Positions 59,632 to 64,000 of a stretch of 64,000 nucleotides of DNA are shown in pieces. Within the stretch, counting starts at the first letter, position 1. Every line of letters starts with the position of its first letter. Source of the stretch: Phocaeicola abscessus CCUG 55929 (lineage in GTDB: Bacteria; Bacteroidota; Bacteroidia; Bacteroidales; Bacteroidaceae). The stretch covers positions 842,841 through 906,840 of the forward strand of contig NZ_HE997182.1 in NCBI RefSeq assembly GCF_000312445.1, read 5' to 3'. Below the pieces are notes generated by a model. The model was not told the origin of the DNA, made no database searches, and saw only the letters and a program-made list of their open reading frames with translations. Both the position numbers and the translations under genes were made by a program.

Positions 59632-61983
59632 TTATTCCGTCTTTATACTGTTGATGGGGTTTTCATTGGCGTTCTTCCAGCTCTGGTAGGTGACGGTCAG
59701 GATCGTAATCAACGCGATCAGGAGGAAGGCGAGGAGGAAGAGCAGAGGCGAGATGGGAGTCTTTTCCGCAAAACCTTTCAACCAGTCGATGCCGAGTATG
59801 TATCCGATGGGGGCTGCGATGACGAAGCAGATCCCCAACAGGATCAGGTACCGTTTGTTGAACATGTACAGGATCTCTCTCGTCGAGCTGCCGAAAACCT
59901 TTCTTACGCCGATTTCTTTCCTGCGATATTCGCTTTCGAACATCGTGAGACCGAATACGCCGATGATGCTAATCAGAACGGCGAGCAGCGAGAAGAGCAG
60001 GATTTGCTTGGTAAAACGCATCTCCCGCCGATAGGTATTGTCGAATACCTGATCCATGAACTTGAAGTTGAAGTCGTGATGCGGCGTAAATTTTTCCAGT
60101 GTTTTCTGCAAAGTCTTCATGATTTCCGTTTTATCCACACCTTTACCGATACGGACATTGATCGCTCCCCGCCAAAACCAATCTTTGTACATTCCATCTT
60201 TGCCGAAGATCATGAAAGCGATCGGTTTTTTCTGATCGTTGCGAAACGTGGAATAGCGGATATCCTCGCAGATGCCTACGACGGGATAGTCGTTCTGGAG
60301 TATGGGTTTGTCCATCTCCAACCACGGATATGTCTTCTTGGCCGCTTCATTGAAAATATACACATCTTGGTCGTGTTCCGTGAAATCGCGCCCTTCCGTG
60401 ATCCGGATGCCCATTGTCTTTAAGAAACGAAAATCGACGGGGAAACATTCGAAATACATCTTATGTTCGTTATCGCCGCGTCCCCAGCCCATGTACCCGT
60501 CGGCCGAGCTTAAAATATCTTTGGAGAAAGAAACGTTTTCTATGCCCGGAACCTGAGTCAGCTCGGCAATCACGGCATCCGGCTGGTTAGCGACTTCTTT
60601 CGTCAAATTCCCGGAATAAGCGATTTGATCCTTGTCGTAGCCATAATCGGAGGTCCGTATGAAATGGCTTTGCAAATACATGATGCCGACACCTAAAAGG
60701 AGCATAAAGGAGATGATGAACTGAACGCCGACCAAAATCGTTCGTAAGGCGCGCCCTTTCGGAGAAAGTCCGAACGATCCTTTCAATACCAATGCGGGTG
60801 GGAAGGAGGTGACGTAATAGGAAGGGTAAGCGCCGGCCAGCAATCCGACCGTCACGCTCAGTAATCCCGTGAATGCCAATAATGCCGGATGGGATGCGAA
60901 GGATATCTTCGACTGAACCAGTTCCTGCAAGCCCAAGTCGTTGGCCAGATAGATCCATAAGAGACCGAGGAGGAAAGCAACGATACTGATTGTAAGAGAT
61001 TCGACGAGCAGACTCCCCCGCAGTTCGGCGACGCCGGCCCCCAACACCTTTTGCGTGTTGATGCTTCGGATGCGCATGGGCGTCTCGGCCAGCGAGAAGT
61101 TCGTGAAGTTAACGGCGGCGATGACGATAATCAGCAACGAGAAACAAATTAACAGATAGACGGAGGTTTTGTCGGCGGTCGATCGTCCTTTTATTTTGGC
61201 GAAATACACGTCGCCGATGTTGACCATGTTGAAAGCTACTTTTGCAAGTTCTTCTTCCGTTACGGATTGCCGTCGTTTCATTATTTCGATGAACTTATCC
61301 GTCAACAGTTTCTCGACTTCCGCTTTCGTTGCGGGATTATCCAGTCGGAGATAGAACGTATAATTCCAGTTATTCCAATTCCCGTCATTGCCGTTATCGC
61401 CGCTAAGGGCGCAATCGGCGAAGAAACTGTTTTCCGCAAAGTTTTTGTATACGCCCTTGACTATAAAGTCGCCGTTGTCCGACTTCAGTATTTTATCGAG
61501 CACGTCGGTTGTCCCGAATATCCGAAAGGCTTCGCTTTCGGGGAGAATCAGGCAGTTAGAGGTATGGTCCATGTCGTCTGCAGAACCGACGATCATTTCC
61601 GGTTTGAAAGCCTTCGTAAAGTTTTTGATACCGGTCTGTATTTTTAAGGTTATTTCTTTTTCGCCGTCTTTTAAGTTCGAGGTGTACGATCCGCCTTGTA
61701 CGATGGCGTACTCGGTGATATGCGGAGAAGTCTTCCCGAGGGTTTCGCACAGAGGGCGCGGGAGGGTCATGCCGAAGTTCTCGTTTTCCGGTCCCAGTTC
61801 CAGATAGCCGTAAAACAGGTTTTTATAATCCGGGAATGTTTGATTGTACGTATAATCGTAATTCACTTGTGCCATGATGACGAAGAAAGAGGCGAAAGCG
61901 AGGCTTAGCCCGAACAGATTCAGCAAGTTTGCCGTCACGAAGCGTTTAAAGGTAGAGGTGAAGTTTCGTATAATTGTCTTCAT
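59632..61983 (-). CDS. MacB/FtsX-type ABC permease 1
   Basis: A 783-residue double-FtsX permease with the same layout as its two neighbours: a first helix (VTANLLNLFGLSLAFASFFV), core domain, three helices, second core domain, three helices. The coupling motif is EYRRKEIGVRKVFGSSTREIL, and the end is NENPINSIKTE, identical to permease 2. It follows the periplasmic adaptor gene. Together with the TolC- and HlyD-type proteins it makes a MacAB-TolC-like exporter for peptides, lipids or small molecules; the substrate is unknown. Confidence 0.88.
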   Translation of the reverse strand: MKTIIRNFTSTFKRFVTANLLNLFGLSLAFASFFVIMAQVNYDYTYNQTFPDYKNLFYGYLELGPENENFGMTLPRPLCETLGKTSPHITEYAIVQGGSYTSNLKDGEKEITLKIQTGIKNFTKAFKPEMIVGSADDMDHTSNCLILPESEAFRIFGTTDVLDKILKSDNGDFIVKGVYKNFAENSFFADCALSGDNGNDGNWNNWNYTFYLRLDNPATKAEVEKLLTDKFIEIMKRRQSVTEEELAKVAFNMVNIGDVYFAKIKGRSTADKTSVYLLICFSLLIIVIAAVNFTNFSLAETPMRIRSINTQKVLGAGVAELRGSLLVESLTISIVAFLLGLLWIYLANDLGLQELVQSKISFASHPALLAFTGLLSVTVGLLAGAYPSYYVTSFPPALVLKGSFGLSPKGRALRTILVGVQFIISFMLLLGVGIMYLQSHFIRTSDYGYDKDQIAYSGNLTKEVANQPDAVIAELTQVPGIENVSFSKDILSSADGYMGWGRGDNEHKMYFECFPVDFRFLKTMGIRITEGRDFTEHDQDVYIFNEAAKKTYPWLEMDKPILQNDYPVVGICEDIRYSTFRNDQKKPIAFMIFGKDGMYKDWFWRGAINVRIGKGVDKTEIMKTLQKTLEKFTPHHDFNFKFMDQVFDNTYRREMRFTKQILLFSLLAVLISIIGVFGLTMFESEYRRKEIGVRKVFGSSTREILYMFNKRYLILLGICFVIAAPIGYILGIDWLKGFAEKTPISPLLFLLAFLLIALITILTVTYQSWKNANENPINSIKTE

Positions 61984-62072
61984 TATTATTTGGTTTTATT
62001 TCTTGGTACTGGTTGTATAAATGGCTGCCCTGAGTGAGGAGAACTGTCTGCAAGCCGGTATGCGGAACTAAT

Positions 62073-63323
62073 TTAATTAAGGATCAACACTTCGTTATCT
62101 CTAAAACTTTCGTAACCGGAGATGATGACCTGTTCGCCTTTTTCCAAGCCCTCGACGACTTCGTAGTATTGAGGATTCTGCCGTCCGATGCGGATATTGC
62201 GGCGATAGGCTTTCTTCCCGTCCTTGTCGACGACGAAGATCCAATTTCCGCCCGTTACCTGAAAGAAGGTTCCTTTGGGGACGAGTACGCTTTGTGTGGG
62301 CTCGCCCAGTTGCAGGTCGATGTAATAGGTCTGTCCGCTGCGAATGTTATCCGGTCGATCGCCTACGAAGACGAAATCGGTGCGGAAGCGTCCCTCTCGT
62401 ACTTCTGGGTAAACCTTACGGACCTTCAGGCCGAATTTCTTGTCCTGCCGTTCGAAGGTGGCGGGCAGGCCGTTAGTCACCCGGTCGATATAATGTTCGT
62501 CGACGTGCGCTTCCACCTTGTAATCGGAGAGGTCGTTGATCTGTCCTACCATTTGTCCGGCGGAGATGTTCTGTCCGAGTTCCACGTCCAAGAGCCCGAG
62601 TTCGCCGCTAATGGTCGCCCGGACTTCCAGTTTGTCTTTCCGTTCGCGGATTAAAGCTACGTTTTGGCGCATGTTTTGCAAATTGTCTTCCATCTGATCC
62701 ATCTGAATGTACCGATAGAGGGAATCTTGTTTGAGTCGTTCCGTAATGAGTTCATGCTTTTTCTGCGAGAGTTCCCAGTCTTCCTGCGCTTTCATGTACT
62801 CTTCCCTGCTGATAAGCTTCTCGTCGTACAGGCGGGAATATTGCCGGTAGGTGCGTGCTTTCTGCCGGGTATCGATATCCAAGGAGGCTTTTTCCGTTTC
62901 ATTGTTCAGCTTGTCTTGTTGCATGGTGACCTGGGTGTTGCGCAACATGTTCTGTTTTTCGGCCACTTCCGATTCGGCGTTCAGGATTTGCAAGTCCAGG
63001 TTCGAATTGCTCAGTCTGAGGATCACGTCTCCCTTGTTTACATGGACACCTTCTTCCACTACTTTTTCGCGGACGATGCCTCCTTCCTCCGGACTGATCT
63101 GTACGATCTGAATCGGCTGGACTTGTCCGTTAAGACGGATATAGTCGTTGAACTCTCCGTACGACACGTCGGCGATATTGATCGATTTACCGTCGATCCG
63201 CATGGTCGAGGCATGATTTCCGAACACCACCCAGGTCAATAAAAGCAGGATTACACTGCCTCCGATCAGGTAGGGGATGTGTTTCTTTTGAATACCTTTT
63301 TTCTTTTCTAACTGTATATCCAT
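62073..63323 (-). CDS. Periplasmic adaptor (HlyD/MacA-type membrane fusion protein)
   Basis: A 416-residue adaptor with one N-terminal membrane helix (HIPYLIGGSVILLLLTWVVF). A lipoyl-like half follows (GIVREKVVEEGVHVNKGDVI), then a long alpha-helical hairpin (about residues 105-215, rich in Q, E and K). The second lipoyl half is LGLLDVELGQNISAGQMVGQ, and beta-barrel and membrane-proximal domains end in QVIISGYESFRDNEVLILN. It bridges the inner membrane permeases and the TolC channel. It is encoded 12 bp after the TolC-family gene and 89 bp before permease 1. Confidence 0.9.
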   Translation of the reverse strand: MDIQLEKKKGIQKKHIPYLIGGSVILLLLTWVVFGNHASTMRIDGKSINIADVSYGEFNDYIRLNGQVQPIQIVQISPEEGGIVREKVVEEGVHVNKGDVILRLSNSNLDLQILNAESEVAEKQNMLRNTQVTMQQDKLNNETEKASLDIDTRQKARTYRQYSRLYDEKLISREEYMKAQEDWELSQKKHELITERLKQDSLYRYIQMDQMEDNLQNMRQNVALIRERKDKLEVRATISGELGLLDVELGQNISAGQMVGQINDLSDYKVEAHVDEHYIDRVTNGLPATFERQDKKFGLKVRKVYPEVREGRFRTDFVFVGDRPDNIRSGQTYYIDLQLGEPTQSVLVPKGTFFQVTGGNWIFVVDKDGKKAYRRNIRIGRQNPQYYEVVEGLEKGEQVIISGYESFRDNEVLILN

Positions 63324-63335
63324 AGTGTGTTTCGT

Positions 63336-64000
63336 TTATTTTCGTTTGATCAGTTCTTCGCCGCTGTAATAATTCACGAGGCGGCATTTCAGGAAGTAGG
63401 TTAGCTTGCTTTGCAGCAGGTTTGTCCGGCTTTCCGACCACGTAGCCGCATTGTTTTGCACATCCAGCGAGGTCATCAGTCCTTCTTCGTATTTGCGCTT
63501 GGTGACGCGGTAGGCGATCGAGTCGGACGCCGCTTTCTTTTCCATCTGCATGCTTTCTTTCAGATACCCTTCTCTGTCCGCTACGGCTTGTTCCACCAAC
63601 TTGCGGAGTTCGGCCTGCTGTTCCTCGAATTGTTCGCGGGCGATGCGGTAATGGTATCGGGCTTTCTTCACATTGGTATAACTCTTCAGATTATTCAGGA
63701 CGGGGATTCTCAGCGTGAAGCCGAAGTAGTATCCGTAGTTGTTTTTCCATTGGTCGCGGAAACTCGGATAGGTCGTTTTATGAAGCTCTTTGTAATACGA
63801 GGTGCTGATGCCTCCGAACATGCTGATCGAGGGGAGTGCGTTCCCCCATGCGATATATTGTCCGATCTTCATGGCTTTGGCATTCATCGCCGACTTTCGG
63901 AGTGTCGGGTTGGTCTGCAGCGCCGCCCGAACCGCCTCGTCCTTGCCCACGGCGGGCAGTTTCGCGTCAGCGAAAACGGATGAATCGAGGAGGGTGGAGT
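63336..64000 (-). CDS. TolC-family outer membrane channel protein (5' end outside window)
   Basis: A partial gene: the frame is open to the right edge, so the N-terminus is missing. The 221 residues seen are the C-terminal part of an outer membrane efflux protein. Long helices (VKKARYHYRIAREQFEEQQA, RKLVEQAVADREGYLKES) and a strand segment with SFRDQWKNNYGYYFGFTLRI end in YYSGEELIKRK. It is the first visible gene of the minus-strand efflux operon and would supply the outer membrane channel. No promoter is seen because the start lies outside. Confidence 0.88.
   Translation of the reverse strand, partial: STLLDSSVFADAKLPAVGKDEAVRAALQTNPTLRKSAMNAKAMKIGQYIAWGNALPSISMFGGISTSYYKELHKTTYPSFRDQWKNNYGYYFGFTLRIPVLNNLKSYTNVKKARYHYRIAREQFEEQQAELRKLVEQAVADREGYLKESMQMEKKAASDSIAYRVTKRKYEEGLMTSLDVQNNAATWSESRTNLLQSKLTYFLKCRLVNYYSGEELIKRK

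Overview
This window looks like the chromosome of a member of the Bacteroidales, near Parabacteroides, Tannerella or Bacteroides. The reasons are promoters with a -7 box of the form TAnnTTTG (one with a TTTG -33 box 20 bp upstream), no recognisable Shine-Dalgarno sequences, tRNA genes without an encoded CCA, a SusC/SusD pair, and many Bacteroidota-specific families (BT_3928-like, DUF1599, DUF4857, DUF4876, DUF6850). No phage, CRISPR array or rRNA operon is visible.

Positions 1-14,800 are mostly housekeeping genes: a small coiled-coil protein, queD-queE for 7-deazaguanine synthesis, a DNA glycosylase, a cysteine desulfidase with DsbD, three tRNA genes (Ser, Phe, Pro), cysK and metY, an M48 lipoprotein protease, a membrane-anchored MutS-like ATPase and an alkaline phosphatase. 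Sulfur amino acid and thiol chemistry recurs here (cyuA-like, dsbD, cysK, metY). A frameshifted lipoprotein gene lies at 10.7-11.3 kb.

Positions 14,800-17,500 are a decayed patch: a truncated IS30 transposase start reads in frame into a gingipain-like (C25) protease gene that carries one frameshift and one nonsense codon. Positions 17,500-33,700 are again core: a helix-hairpin-helix protein, a GH29 fucosidase lipoprotein, an ECF sigma factor without a partner, NAD kinase, an ExbB-ExbD-TonB energy module, a DJ-1 protein, ispD, recG, an M23/LysM peptidase, and a block of DUF1599, DoxX/thioredoxin-like protein, tpiA, SPOR protein and folE.

Positions 33,900-44,500 look acquired. A broken tyrosine recombinase lies at the left edge, and a one-directional, GC-richer operon follows: TonB-dependent receptor, DUF4876 lipoprotein, DUF6850 barrel, OB-fold-like lipoprotein, PepSY-associated membrane protein, unusual ABC ATPase, permease and DUF4857 protein. 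It reads as a complete cell-envelope uptake and processing system, plausibly for metal or heme, and is the best candidate here for a poorly described system. Its promoter is preceded by a nested inverted repeat.

Positions 44,600-53,100 hold a short glycan-utilisation locus (SusC with STN domain, SusD, DUF4091/GH123-like protein). Positions 54,100-64,000 hold a MacAB/TolC-like efflux operon with one ATPase and three large FtsX-type permeases.

Two non-coding repeat arrays (3.04-3.32 kb and 44.6-44.93 kb) share a strict 21/22-bp spacing, about two DNA helical turns. The first lies downstream of a consensus promoter that serves no gene. All calls come from reading the sequence; no database search was run.
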